Below are positions 49,938 to 62,749 of a DNA stretch of 64,000 nucleotides, in pieces. Numbering within the stretch: position 1 is the first letter of the stretch; the number at the start of each line of letters is the position of its first letter. Below the pieces are notes generated by a model. It was not told the origin of the DNA. It saw only the letters and a program-made list of their open reading frames with translations, and ran no database searches. A program made the translations under genes and the position numbers. Source of the stretch: Equus caballus (lineage: Eukaryota > Chordata > Mammalia > Perissodactyla > Equidae); assembly GCF_041296265.1 (NCBI RefSeq), contig NC_091695.1, positions 13,499,001-13,563,000 on the forward strand. The letters are read 5' to 3'.

Positions 49938-52900
49938 CTTTTTAAATTTTTATTAAGATTATGATAGTTTACAACCTTGTGAAAGTTCAGTTTTACATTA
50001 TTGTTAGTCATGTTGTAGGTGCATCACTTCACCCTTTGTGCCCTCCCCTCACCTCTCCTTTCCCCTGGTAACCACCAATCAATTCTCTTTGTCTCTATGT
50101 TTAACTTCAGCCTATGAGTGGAGTCGTACAGACTTTGTCTTTCTCTGTCTGGCTTATTTCACTTAACATAATACCTTCAAGGTCCATCCATGTTGTTGTG
50201 AATGGGACGATTTTGTCCTTTTTTATGGCTGAGTAGTATTCCATTGTTTATATATATACAATATCTTCTTTATCCAATCACCAGTTGATGGGCATTTAGG
50301 TTGCTTCCACATCTTAGCTATTGTAAATAATGCTGCAATGAACCCAGTGGTGCATGGGACTTTTGGAATTGCTGATTTCAAGTTCTTTGGATAGATACCC
50401 AGTAGTGGGATGGCTGGGTCATAAGGTATTTCTATTTTTAATTTTTTGAGAAATCTCCGTTCTATTTTCCATAGTGGCTGCAACAGTTTGCATTCCCAGC
50501 AACAGTGTATGAGCGTTCCTTTTTCTCCACAACCTCTCCAACATTTGTCACTCTTGGTTTTCAATATTTTTGCCATTCTAACAGGTGTAAGGTGATATCT
50601 TAGTGTAGTTTTGATTTGCATTTCCCTGATGATTAGTGATGGGGAGCATCTTTTCATGTGTCTATTGGCCATCCATATATCTTCTTTGAAGAAAGGTCTG
50701 TTCAGGTGCCCTGCCCATTTTTTATCAGGTTGTTTGACTTTTTGTTGTTGAGCTGTGTGAGTTCTTCATATATTATGGAGATTAACCCTTTGTCAGGTAA
50801 ATAACTTGGAAATATTTTTTCCCAATCAGTGGGCTGTTTTTTAGTTTCACTCCTGTTTTCATTTGCCTTGAAGAAGCTCTTTAGTCTGATGAAGTCCCAT
50901 TTGTTTATTCTTTCTATTGTTTCCCTCGTCTGAGGAGTTATGGTGTCCAAAAAGATTCTTTTGAAACTGATGTCAAAGAGTGTACTGCCTATCTTCTCTT
51001 CTAGAAGACTTATTGTTTCAGGCCTCGCTTTTAGGTCTTTGATCCATTTTGAGTTTATTTTTGTGAATGGTGAAAAAGAATGGTCAATTTTCATTCTTTT
51101 ACAGGTGGCTGTCCAGTTTTCCAAGCACCATATGTTGAAGAGACTTTCTTTTCTCCATCATAGGCCCTCTGCTCCTTTGTCAAAGATTAGCTGTCCATAG
51201 ATGTGTGGTTTTATTTCTGGGCTTTCAATTCTATTCCATTGATCTGTGCTTTTGTACCAGTACCATGCTGTTTTGATTACTGTGGCTTTCTAGTATGCTT
51301 TCAAGTCAGGGATTGTGATCCCTCTGGCTTTGTTCTTCTTTATCAGGATTGTTTTAGCAATTTGGAGTCTTTTGTTGCCCTATATGAATTTTAGGATTCT
51401 TTCTTCAATTTCTGTAAAGAATGTCATTGGGATTCTGATTGGGATAGCGTTGAATCTGTAGATTGCTTTAGGTAGTATGGACATTTTAACTATGTTTATT
51501 CTTCCAATCCATGTGCATCGAATATCTTTCCATCTCTTTATGTCACCATCAATTTCTTTCAGGAAAGTCATGTAGTTTTCATTGTATAGATCTTTCACTT
51601 ACTTGGTTAAATTTATCCCAAGGTATTTTATTCTTTTTGTTGCCATTGTAAATGGGATTGAGTTCTTGAGTTCTTTTTCTGTTAGTTCATTGTTAGTGTA
51701 TAGAAATGCTACTGATTTATGTATGTTGATTTTGTACCCTGCAACATTGCTGTAGCTATTGATTGTTTCTAATAGTTTTCCTATGGATTCTTTGGGGTTT
51801 TCTATATATAAGATCATGTCGTCTGCAAACAGTGAGAGTTTTACTTCTTAGTTGCCTATTTGGATTTCTTTTATTTCTCTTTCCTGCCAAATTTCTCTGG
51901 CCAACACATCCAGTACTATGTTGAATAAGAGTGGTGAAAGTGGGCACCCTTGTCTTGTTCCTGTTCTGAGAGGGATGGATTTCAGTTTTCGTCCGTTGAG
52001 TATGATGTTGGCTCTGGGTTTGTCATATATGGCCTTTATTATGTTGAGGTACTTTCCTTTTATACCCATTTTATTGAGGGATTTTATCGTAAATGGATGT
52101 TGGATCTTGTCAAATGCTTTCTCTGCATCTGTTAAGATGATCATGTGGTTTTTGTTTCTCATTTTGTTAATGTAGTGTATCACGTTGATTGATTTGAGAA
52201 TGTTGAACCATCCCTGTGTCCCTGGTATAAATCCCACTTGATTGTTCTGTATAACCTTTTTGATGTATTGCTGTATTCGGTTTGCCAGAATTTTGTTGAG
52301 GATTTTTGCATCTAGTTTATCAGTGATATTGGCCTGTAGTTTTCCTTCTTTGTGTTGTCCTTGTCAGGTTTGGGGATCAGGGTGATGTTGGCTTCATAGA
52401 ATGTCTTAGGGAGTGCTCCATCTTCCTCAATTTTCTTAAATAGTTTGAGAAGGAAACGTATTAAATCTTTGAATGTTTGGTAGAATTCTCCAAAGAAGCC
52501 GTCTGGTCCTGGACTTTTATTTTTGGGGAGGTTTTGGATTACTGTTTCGATTTCTTTCTTGTGATTGCTTTATTCAGATTGTCTATTTCTTCCTTCTTCA
52601 GTTTTGGGAGGTTGTAAGAGTCTAAGTATTTGTCCATTTCTTCTAGGTTGTCCAATTTATTGGCATATAGTTTTTCATAATATTTTCTTATGATCCTTTG
52701 TATTTCTGTGGTATCCGTTGCCATTTTTCCCCTCTCATTTCTAATTTTATTTATTTGAGTCTTCTCTCTTTTTTTCTTGGGGAGTCTGACTAAAGGTTTG
52801 TCAATTTTGTTTATTTTTTCGATAAAGCAACTCTTTGTTTCATTGATCCTTTCTACTGTCATTTTTGTTTCAATATCATTTATTTCTGTGCAAATTTTTA

Positions 52901-55811
52901 TTATTTATCTCCTTCTACTGACTTTGGGCTTGGTTTGTTCTTCTTTTTCTTTTTCTATTAGGTGTCATTTGAGATTGATTATCTGAGATTTTTCTTGCTT
53001 AATGAGGTTAGCCTGTATTGCACTGAATTTCCCTCTTAGGACTGCTTTTGCTGTGTCCCAAATGAGTTGGTATGGCGTGTTTTCATTTTCATGTGTCTCC
53101 AGATATTATTTGACTTGTTCTTTAATTTCTTCAATAATCCACTGCTTGTTCAGTAGCATGTTGTTTAGTCTCCACATTTTTGCCTCTTTCCCAGCTTTAT
53201 TCTTTTAGTTGATTTCTAGTTACATAGCAGTATGATCAGAAAAGATGATTGATATTGTTTCAACCCTCTTGAATTTCTTGAGGCTTGCTTTGTTTCCCAA
53301 GATATGGTCTATCCTTGAGAATGTTCCATGCACACTAGAGGAGAATGTGTTGCCTGCTGGTTTTTGATGAAGTGTTCTATATATATCTATTATGTCCATC
53401 TGGTCTAGTTTTTCATTTAATTCTATAATTGTCTTGTTGACTTTCTGTCTGGATGATATATCCACTGGTTTTAATAGGGTGTTGAGGTCCCCTACTATTA
53501 CTGTATTCTTGTTGATGTCTCCTTCTAGGTTTGTTAAGAGTTGGTTTACAAATTTTGGTGCTCCTGTGTTAGGTGCATATATATTTATAAGTGTTATGTC
53601 ATCTTGGTAAAGTGGCCCTTTTATCATTATAAACTGCCCCTCTTTGTTCTTCTTTCTTTATTTGCTTTGAAGTCTACTTTGTCTGATATAAGTATGGAGA
53701 CGCCTGCTTTCTTATGTTGATTATTAGCTTGGAGTATTGCCTTCCATCCCTTCACTCTGAGTCTGTGTTTGTTTTTGGTGCTGAAGTGTGTTTCCTGGAG
53801 GCAGCATATTGTTGGTTCTTGTTCTTTAATCCATCCTGCCACTCTGTGTCTTTTGATTGGAGAGTGCAATCTGTTTACATTTAGAGTGATTATTGAAATG
53901 TGGGGGCCTAATGCTGCCATTTTATCACTTGTTTTCTGGTTCTTTTTCATTTCCTTTCTTTCTCTTCCCAAGATTTTTAGACTACTAATTCAGTTAGGTA
54001 GATTTCTATATTGATTTTCTTCTTATTTGTAATTTGTTTCTTTATTCTCATTATTTGTTTAGTGGTTACCAAGTGGTTTGTATAAAACATCTCATAGATG
54101 AGTCCATATTCTGATAGACTCTTATTTCCTTAGATTAAGATGTCTGTCCTTTTCCTCTTCCCCTTCTTTGTAGTTATTGTCAGATTTTCTTTTCTTCCAT
54201 CTTGTGTTGTGAGTTTGTGGTTAAAATGACAAGATTATATTTATTCTTGGTGTTTCTGTTCATTTTATCTTTAATGTTATACTTAACTCTTGCTAACCGG
54301 TTCTGATGGAGAGATGCAAATTTATGATTTTGTTTTTCTACTTATCTCCTATGCTCTGGGTTTTGTAGCCCCTTTCCTTTTTTTGATTCTTCAGGTATGA
54401 GGGTCTTCCTGAGCATTTCTTGTAGAGCAGGTCTTGTGGCAATGAATTCCCTTAACTTTTATTTATCTGGGAAAGTTTTTATTTCTCCCTCAAATTTGAA
54501 GTATATTTTCACTGGATAGAGTATTCTTGGCTGCAAGTTTTTGTCCCTCAGAGTTTTGAATATATCATTCCACTCTCTTCTAACCTGTAAATTATCTGCT
54601 GAGAAATCTGCTGACAGCCATATGGGAGTTCCTTCACAGTTTATTTTCTTCTGCTTTGCTGCCCTTAGTATTTTCTCTTTGTCATTGACTTTTGCAACCT
54701 TCACTACTATATGCCTTGGGGTTGGTCTTTTAACATTGATAAAGTTTGGAGATCTATTCACTTCTGTCACATGGAGTTCCATCTCTCTCCACAGGTTTGG
54801 AAAGTTCTCAGCCATTATTTCTTTGAACAGGCATTCTGCCCTGTTCTCCTTCTCTTCTCCCTCTGGTATACCTACAATCCTTATGTTGCATCTCCTAATT
54901 GAGTGGGATAATTCTCAGAGAGTTTCTTCATTTCTTTTTAGGCTTAGTTCTCTCCCCTCCTCTATCTGCAGCATTTTTATATTCCTATCCTCCAAACTGC
55001 TGATTCTGTCCTCCACATTATCAACCCTACCCTTCAGAGAGTCCAGATTCTTCTTAATCTCCTCCATTGTGTTTTTCATCTTCAGGATATCTGATTGGTT
55101 CTTCTTTATGGTATCAAGCTCTTTTGTCACATAGCTTCTGAACACGTTGAGTTGTCTATCTGTATTCATTTTTAACTCATTGAGTTTTTAATGATGGCTG
55201 TTTTGAATTCATTGTCTTTAGCTTGTAGATTTCATTGTCTTTGGGATTGTTTTCTGGGTACTTGTCATTTTCCTTCTGTTCTGCAGATTTAATATATTTT
55301 TTTCATACTGCTTGATGGCATGGATTTGTGCCTCCGCATAGAGAAGGAGTTTAGTTACTGCTTCCACTTGCTTCTACTGGAGTGGGGCGGGGAGCTGTTT
55401 ATTAATCTGCACCGACCAGGATCCTCATCAGCTGTTGCTGCCCAGACCTGCGACCCTCCTCATTGTCACAGTGGTCCTGTGGGCATCCCTCATCAGCTGT
55501 TTCCACTGTTGGTTCACTGATACCTGCACTTACCTGCCCTTTGTGAGTGGTGATGCTGTGAGCATGTCCGCTGGAAGAAAGTCACTTGCTGGTACTAGGC
55601 TGTCCATGGATCGGGGTTTGGAGAGTTTTCACCTATCTCTACCTCCTCCTGGGGGGAAGTCCGTCTGCCTTCCGATGTATGGCAGCACAGGTCTCTCAGG
55701 CGTCCTGAGATGCTGTGTGGATAGCCTTTGTTGTCTGATGAATGTCCAATTAGTTGTAGATTCGAAGAGGGAGAGACAAAGAAAACTGCTCACTCTGCCA
55801 TTTTGCTGATG
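49938..55811 (-). mobile_element. Full-length L1 LINE, relatively young, inactive
   Basis: About 5.9 kb, with the 3' UTR at the low end and the 5' UTR at 55,320-55,811. ORF1: coiled-coil N terminus (55,169-54,915) and RRM/C-terminal part (54,815-54,459: RRPTPRH-like VKRPTPRHIVV, RREWNDIFK), all in one frame but with an in-frame stop near 54,914 and another after FPDK. ORF2: endonuclease (53,971-53,220; ITLNVN, CLQETH, GDLN, SDH), RT (52,862-51,599; [16 protein letters not shown] at 51,829-51,818), and C-terminal zinc knuckle CWRGC-x7-H-x4-C near 50,543. ORF2 changes frame about three times and has a few stops, so it cannot move on its own. Flanking near-repeats: ttctttgtatattctt and tctctttgtatatgctt. 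Confidence 0.93.
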
Positions 55812-57050
55812 TCTCTTTGTATATGCTTGATACAGGATGCTTATCAGATATATGATTTGCAAATATATTCTCCCCTTCTGTCAGTTGACTGTCACTTTCT
55901 TGATAGTGTCTTTTAATGCATACAAGTTTTTAATTTTGATAAAGTCTAATTAATCTATTTTTCTTTTGTTGCTTGTGCTTTTGTTACCATATTTAACAAA
56001 CCATTGCCTAATCTAAGGACAGAAAAGTTTGCTCCTATTTTTCCTTTAGGAGTTTTAGCTTACTGTTTGGTATGGATCCATTTTTATTTAATTGTTGTTT
56101 ATAGTATGAGGTATGGTCCTAATTCATTCTTATGTTTTGGATATCCATTTCTCCTAGCACTATTTGTTGAAGACATTATTCATTCTCTAATGAATGGTCT
56201 GGACTACCTTGTAAAAATTCAATTGACAATACATGTACAAATTTTTCTGGACTCCAAAGTCTATTTCCTTGATTTATACATATTTCTTTATGCCAGTACT
56301 ATGCTGTATTAATTACTATAGCTTTTAGTAAGTTCAGAGATTGTAAAGTGTGACATTGTTTGGCTATTTGGGGTTCCTTGCAATGCCATGCAAATTTTAG
56401 GATGGGCTTTTCTATTTCTTCAGAAAAAGGCATTGGAATGTTGAAAACGATTGCATTGAATCTGTAGATCACTTTGAAGTTTCATCTTAATTATATTAAA
56501 TCTTCCAATCCATGAACAGAGGATGTGTTTATATTAATTTAGGTCTTTAATTTTTTTTACAATTGCTTTATATTTTTCAATATAAAAATCTTTCACTGTT
56601 TTCTTCAAATTTATTCTCCAGTATTTTATTATTTCTGACAATATTGAAAATGAAATTGCTTTCTTTGCTTTATTTTTGATTGTACATTGTTAGTGTATAG
56701 ACATAAAATTATTTTTGTATGTGGATTTTGTATCCTGAAATTTTGCTGAACTTGTTTATTAACTCTAACAGATTTTTTTTTTCTTTTTGGTGTGGATTAA
56801 TTAGGATCTTTATTTACAAGATCATTCTTTTGGAAATACAGATAGTTTTACTTCTTTCTGTCCATTTTGAATTCCTTTTACTTATTGTTTTAACCTAATT
56901 TCCATGGTCATAATGTATAGTGAAATGTTGAATAGAAGAGTTTAGAGTGGAAACCCTTGAAATGTTTTGACTTTTTGAGAGATACTTTGTGATATAGTGT
57001 AGTTGTTTGTTTGTCTAGTGACTATTTTAAACTACTTTTGTAAAGTCTGG
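55812..57050 (-). mobile_element. Old L1 LINE, ORF2 part (split element, part 2)
   Basis: Resumes the old L1 left at 49,937: cagatatatgatttgcaaat, ctgtcactttcttgatagtg, ttgcttgtgcttttgttacc and ttccaatccatgaacagagg are reverse L1 ORF2. The match fades near 57,050 and the orientation then changes. Confidence 0.75.
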
Positions 57051-58490
57051 AGGTACCAAATAGAAGAATAGAGAAGAAAAAACAATAGAGTTTGGAAAGG
57101 AAGAAGTAAGTTGTGTATTTTCAAAATTTAGGGATTTGTATGTAGAAAAAGCTGTACTGAAATTAATAAGTGAATGTAGACTTATTGTTGAAAATGTCAC
57201 TATATAAAAATAAATTATGCTCTCTTCATCAAGAATAAAATCATTAAAAAATTAAATTGAAAAACACTTTTCACATTAGACAAAAATGAAAAGATTTGCA
57301 AATAAATATAATAGATTATGAGCAAGAGCTCTACTTTGCAAATTTACTTTACCTGATTTCATGACTTAATATGGAGATAAAGTAACCAAGACAGTGTGGT
57401 ATCAACATAAGGTAAACATATAGATATTTGAAACAAAATAAAGAGTCCAGAAATAGGCCAGTAAATGTATGGCAATTGATTTTCACAAAAAGTTACCAAA
57501 GCAATTATGCAGGAAAGAAAAGTGCTTTCAACAAATGGTACTGGAATAATTGAAAATGCATACGGATAATAATTAATCTCAGTTTATCATTTACATCACA
57601 TTAAATATTAATTTGAGATAAATCATAGTCTTAAATGTGAAAGTAAAATGTATAAGTTTTTTTGAAGAAAACTGTAGTGTATCTTTAAGACTGGAGACTG
57701 ACAAAGATTTCATAGTTAATATCATTTAATTTCAGAATATAACTATCGATACCCAAAGATCAAATATTTTAGAATAAAATATCGGTTAGTATCTTTGTGA
57801 CCTTCAGGTATGTGATTTTATTCTTAAAGGAAGCACAAACAGCTTTTTTCATAAAGAAAAAATAAATAAACATCAATATTTAAATTATGGACTGCTGTTA
57901 ATAGGAAGAACCTTAAAACAAGAGAAAATACAAGACATAAGCTAAAAAAAATTTGCAAGACCTTTAAATCACAAAGCATTATTTTTTAGAACACAAAACA
58001 AACTTGTACCATTTGAAAATGCAAAAGGAAAGGGAAAATTGGGTCAAAGACACGAACAGCCATTTTAACAAAAAGAAAGATCTGGTGAATAAACATGTGA
58101 AGTGGTAATCAATTCCTTAGTAATTATGGAAATGCTAGTCTAACCCACAATAAGAGAACATTCTATATCCATTTAATTTGTGACTACCATGTGGTAGAAG
58201 TTTGTGACTACCATGTGATATAGGTAGGAAGCAATGCGATGCCTTTTACATCATTGCTGTGGGTATATATATATTGATACAAATACTTTGGAAATACCTT
58301 GGCACTATCTAGTGATCTTGAACATTCACATAAACTCAATTAGTAGGTTCAACTCCTATATATACACTCAAGCAATAGTTGGCACATATACATCTTTACA
58401 TGTTTACCTGAGTCTTTGTCTCAGCCTGTCAGTAGTACTGAAAATGTGGAACTACCCATAAGTCTGTCAATCAACATCAACTTTAAGAGC
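57050..58490 (+). mobile_element. Old L1 LINE ORF2 fragment, sense
   Basis: Sense ORF2 3' region: taaccaagacagtgtggtat, agagtccagaaataggccag, ttcaacaaatggtactggaa, ttaatttgagataaatcata, gccattttaacaaaaagaaa and ctcaagcaatagttggcaca. It is head to head with the antisense L1 to its left. A 24-base tandem duplication lies at 58,177-58,224. Confidence 0.7.
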
Positions 58491-58744
58491 ATGGCTTGAG
58501 CCCAAAGAAAGTACCCTAAGGTACAGCAACTGCAGACTTGAGCACTGGAGGTCTGCAGATCAAGCAAATCCAGGGAGAGTGACCATATTAGTTCTGTAAT
58601 AGGAAATAGTTCATGAAGAATGTCTGAGAGGGTAGATTTCTTTAGTCACTTGAAATTTGATATTCTCAAAATTTTTAATGGAAATTTCATCTCAAAGTTG
58701 AGATCCTGTGTATTTTTTCTTAGTGAAATATCACTGCCATTTAT

Positions 58745-58890
58745 TGATTTTTTTTCACTGTGAGTCTATTTAATCCTCAAAACAGTGACATCTTTCTTTA
58801 GTCCCACTTTGAAGATAAGTAAAACTGAGGCTGAGAAAGGTTAAGTAACTCATTTCAAGGTAAGAAAGCCTGTTTATAGCATACTTTAGA
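58745..58890 (-). repeat. MIR SINE relic
   Basis: tatttaatcctcaaaacagt, gataagtaaaactgaggctg and agaaaggttaagtaactcat: reverse MIR. 58,491-58,744 and 58,891-59,230 hold nothing recognisable. Confidence 0.6.
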
Positions 58891-59234
58891 TTACAGACCG
58901 GGTCTGTGCTTACCCAACGTTTATGTTCTCTAACTAAGCTGTCTTTGCTCACATTTCAGTGAGTCAGTTATAACGGGTTTTTCAGTTGCCCAATGTGTTT
59001 AAATTTTTCTGTTCGAGTAATTTCCAGTTAATTGCTAGTGAAAATGAAAGTATATAGTGCATTTGAAGATACATTTGGAAAGTACAGTTGATTGGATTTA
59101 TCTCATAACAGGGTGGAGCCACAAATGCACTTGGTGGGTTAACCCAGGTACCTTGCTCACTGCTCATTTTCAGCAAATGAAATAGTCCAGCTCAAATCCT
59201 CAACTTGCTAACCTTCCCCATTGGATAATATATT

Positions 59235-59395
59235 TTTGGCTTCAATCTTCAGCATCACTTCCTTAAGAAGACCTTCTCTGAGAATTTCACCTCCAACCCA
59301 GTTTAAACCATGTCCACATTACACAGACATAGAGCGCTGTGCCCTTTTTTTATAGTGGTTACCCCTCATTATTTTTTAATAGTTGAGTTCTTTCA
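59235..59395 (+). repeat. L2 LINE 3' fragment
   Basis: tcacttccttaagaagacct, tctctgagaatttcacctcc and gctgtgccctttttttatag follow the L2 3' region in sense. Confidence 0.5.
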
Positions 59396-59640
59396 TCATG
59401 AGGGCAGAGACACTATGTGGGTTGTGGAGGCAGATTTTTATTTAAATTTAAATTCTGTCACTGCTCACTTCTGATTCTGGGTAAACTACCTAAACTCCTA
59501 GTGCCTCAGGTTTCTCATTGTAAAGTGAGAATAATAACAGTGTCCATCAGAAAGAGTTCCTCACCTAATGTGTTTAATACACAGACTGTCATATAGCACT
59601 CAATAGTTAGTGAATGTTATTGCTATTACTGAACAGCACT
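59396..59640 (+). repeat. MIR SINE relic
   Basis: tttaaattctgtcactgctc, gggtaaactacctaaactcc, tgcctcaggtttctcattgt, aaagtgagaataataacagt and catatagcactcaatagtta: nearly full sense MIR. Confidence 0.7.
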
Positions 59641-60009
59641 ACCTGGTACACTTTAAATGTTCAATGAACATTTATTTTTTGAAAAAAGAAGAATCCAGAT
59701 TCTGACTGTAGGCTGATGATTTTTCCAGTTCAGATGATGAGTTCTACCCCTTGTCACAAATGTCATTCTCTGGTAAGAGATACGATAAGAGGCAGGGAGA
59801 AGTATTTGGTTGACATTTTGGCAAATCCTCCAAAAATTAATTACTCTTCCCTTGAGAGATTAGCACAGAGGCAAATCACCCACTGCAATAAAACTCATGT
59901 CTTTATATTATGAGCATTGAAGGAGTTAAGAAGGGAGGACTGTGAGAATTTCTTGGCAGAGTGAATGACAAAGGCAATGTCTGCGTCTTACCTCTGTGGC
60001 TAGACATGG

Positions 60010-61190
60010 GGTTGGAATTCTTCAAAGGATTTCTTCATTAAAAAAAATCTTAGATCTCTCTCCTCCTGCACATGAAGCATTTCCATATTTCTATCCTCTA
60101 AATCATTGCCTCTGCCCTCTATAACATAATCTCTATTTTTTACTGATTCTAGTTTATTATTTATCTCAATTTGGTTCTTCATCTTCAGAATTTCTGTTTG
60201 TTTGTGTTTTTTTTAGAGTTTCAATCTCTTTGGTGCAGTATTCCTTCATCTCATTAATTTTTATTCCTGAGTTCATTGAACTGCATTTCTGAGATTTTTT
60301 TTGTAACTTATTGTGTTTCCATATGACAACTATTTTGAAATCTCCATCATTTAGATTGTCGCTATCTGCGGATTGTGAATTTCTGTGACTTCAGGTTTGG
60401 GTTCTGGACATTTGTCATTTTCCTTATTGTCTGAAGTCTTACTGCAGTTTTTCTTGGTGTTTGATGAACTAGTCTTTTGCTAGGGCATTTGTAGTAGTAT
60501 CAGATTGCAGATTCCTCCTGCCACCTCTGAGGGGGAGGAGCTATGTTTTCTGAACCCACCATATATGCTGGAAATTGTGCTGGTAGGGCTCATCTGTATT
60601 TGCCTGCTGGTTGCAGCCACTTGGTGGGTGGCACACAAACATATAGGCACTCTGGTGTGGGACAACTGCCTTGCCAGGGTGGTACACTAGGCAGAAGTGA
60701 AAGTGCACTTTCTTTCATGCATATGGGCAAGCTCTGTACTCACTGGTGGTTCACCTGAGACGCTGCATTGGTGGGGTTTCCTTTATGGGTGCTTAGCTGT
60801 ACCACTTGGTGGAATGCATTCCCACTGGTGGGGCCATTGGGGACCGTGGCTGTGTCCACAGTTGGGTTGCGACTCCAAAAGTGAAAGCACTCACATGCAA
60901 GCCTGGCTTCCCACCTCCTTCTCATACAGTAACATGCTAGCTTCTGTGTGAGGACCCACAAACTATAATGCTGCTGCCACAATGGGGAAAGTATCCTCTC
61001 ACCTCTTTCTACTGCTTCATGGGGATCCAGTCCACCCACCTTCAGATGTATGGCTGCATAAATCTCTTAGGCATCCTATTGTGCTTTGTAGGGAATCCTC
61101 TGTTGATTAATGACTATCCTTTCAGTCGTAATTTAGGGAATGAGAGGCAAAGGGAGCAAGTCACTCTGCCATGATGCTGATGACACTCCT
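60010..61190 (-). mobile_element. L1 LINE 5' part: ORF1 start and 5' UTR
   Basis: ORF1 N-terminal coiled-coil residues at 60,182-60,000 (EDRNMEMLHVQEERDL, parallel to EDRNIKMLQIEEGREL in the 50-56 kb L1), then about 800 bases of GC-richer 5' UTR ending in the L1 terminus (ctctgccatgatgctgatg, 61,164-61,182). The 3' part of this copy is absent. UTR open frames at 60,505-61,039 are not genes. Confidence 0.8.
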
Positions 61191-61199
61191 ATAATTTTT

Positions 61200-61865
61200 T
61201 TTAAAATTTATGTTCTTTGATTTTTGGTCTTTTCCATACTGATTTCTATAAGGAATTATATACTGAGGAAATGATCCCTTTTAAATAGTTATTTTTTTTC
61301 TGATTTGTGATTTTCTTTTCACTTTAGTATGCTATGCAGAATTTTTTTTGACTATGTAGAATCTTTTAATATTTACCTATTCATATTTATGAAATTCTTT
61401 TGCTTTTGTATCTTCCTTAAAATATTTCTCTCTCTGTGCTCTGACCATAATATTCTTCCACATTTTTTAGAAGATAATTTTTGGCGTTTTTTATGGTTTT
61501 ATATTTTATACTAAATTTTTGATCCATCTGGTATTTATTTTGACATCACAAGTTAAATAGGAATTATGTTTTATTGTTTTCTAAATAAACTTTTTTGTAC
61601 TTGCAAAGTTATATTTTCACCACTGATTTGAAACCCAGTTTCATGGTATGCTAAAGTTCTGTATATATTTGGACACAATGCATAACTCTACGCTGTTCCA
61701 CTGATCTCTTCAGTTATGTGCCATTTGATACACAATATAATTGCATTTCTTCCATAATATATTTTGATATTCAATAAGCCTAATACTCTCTAATTACTCT
61801 TCTTTTTCAGAATCATGTCTGTTCCTACATATGTTTGTTATCAAAGGAAATTTATAATAATCTAG
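61200..61865 (-). mobile_element. Old L1 LINE ORF2 fragment
   Basis: Reverse ORF2 C-terminal region: ttgatccatctggtatttat, ttttcaccactgatttgaaa, ctgtatatatttggacacaa, gttccactgatctcttcagt and ctctaattactcttcttttt. It lies next to the OR relic. Confidence 0.6.
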
Positions 61866-61967
61866 GCTAGTGAAAAAAGAAAAGTTCTGTTATTTTCCAT
61901 GTGCTTGGATTTAGGAAGTTGAATTTAGGAATAGTTTATATCTATAGAGAGTTGAGAATTCCCCTCT

Positions 61968-62745
61968 ATGATGAGAGCGTTTATATTTAGTCAAGCAATT
62001 TTAATGCTCCTAAGTGGTGCTTTACAATGTCTTTCTGTGTTACTTTTCCCATATAAATGGCTACCATTCTTCTTCCTTACCCCTCAAATGCTACCTAACA
62101 CTCTTACTGCAAGAAAAAAAAATCTTTGTCAGGAAGGGTATGATTTAATTATTTGCTGAGGATCTTTTCGTGCTGCTGAGGTCATTTTGCTGATGGGGAT
62201 GACCTATGACCACTATGTAACATTCTTCAATACAAACCATCACGAGTAGATATAGTTGTGGCCATCCCATGGTAGATGCCTTGGCTGGAGGCTTTATTCA
62301 TTCATTAATTCAGATTCTCTTCATAGTCTCACTGCTCTTTTGTGGCCCCAATGTCATAGATCACTTCATCTGTGACATGAACTCTGTTGAAACTCATCTA
62401 GATGGATACATACACTTGGTCTCTTTGTTGCTGCCAACAGAGAGTTCATTTCCTTGCTAAACTTTCTTTTCTTAATGTTCCCCTATGTGATCATAGTATA
62501 AACTGAATTACCACAACTTGGATGGTAGGGGCAAAGTTCTCTCTAGCAGTGTCTCTCACATCACTGTGGTGATTTTATTATTTGTGTCCTGTATATTTGT
62601 GTATCTGCCTCTCATGGCCACCTTTTCCATCATTACGTGGAGGCTGTGTTTATACTATGATAACTTCTATGTTAAATCCTTTAAACTATACCTTCGGAAA
62701 TACAGGGTGAAAACTGTTGTGAAGGAGCTCAGAGTCACAAAGTGA
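61968..62745 (+). pseudogene. Decayed olfactory receptor pseudogene, family 4
   Basis: The first recognisable part (61,990-62,160) aligns without gaps to OR TM2 and the first extracellular loop: LTPQMLPNTLTARKK corresponds to APKLIVDSLSERK. It runs in the same frame through a stop at 62,157 into AAEVILLMGMTYDHYV (TM3, DRY to DHY). Further pieces are FIHSLIQILFIVSLLFCGPN and VIDHFICDM (62,290-62,380), [28 protein letters not shown] (TM6, about 62,520-62,610), and a tail YLRKYRVKTVVKELR ending at 62,745. The N terminus and TM1 are not recognisable; the region just upstream, up to about 61,865, is L1 sequence. Several stops and frame changes make this the most decayed OR of the window. Confidence 0.75.
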
Positions 62746-62749
62746 CTTA

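Noticed and set aside
54541-55134. 197-codon open frame on the plus strand
   Set aside because: It is the complementary strand of L1 ORF1. The same holds for plus-strand frames at 51,852-52,175, 53,392-53,610 and 42,843-43,157.
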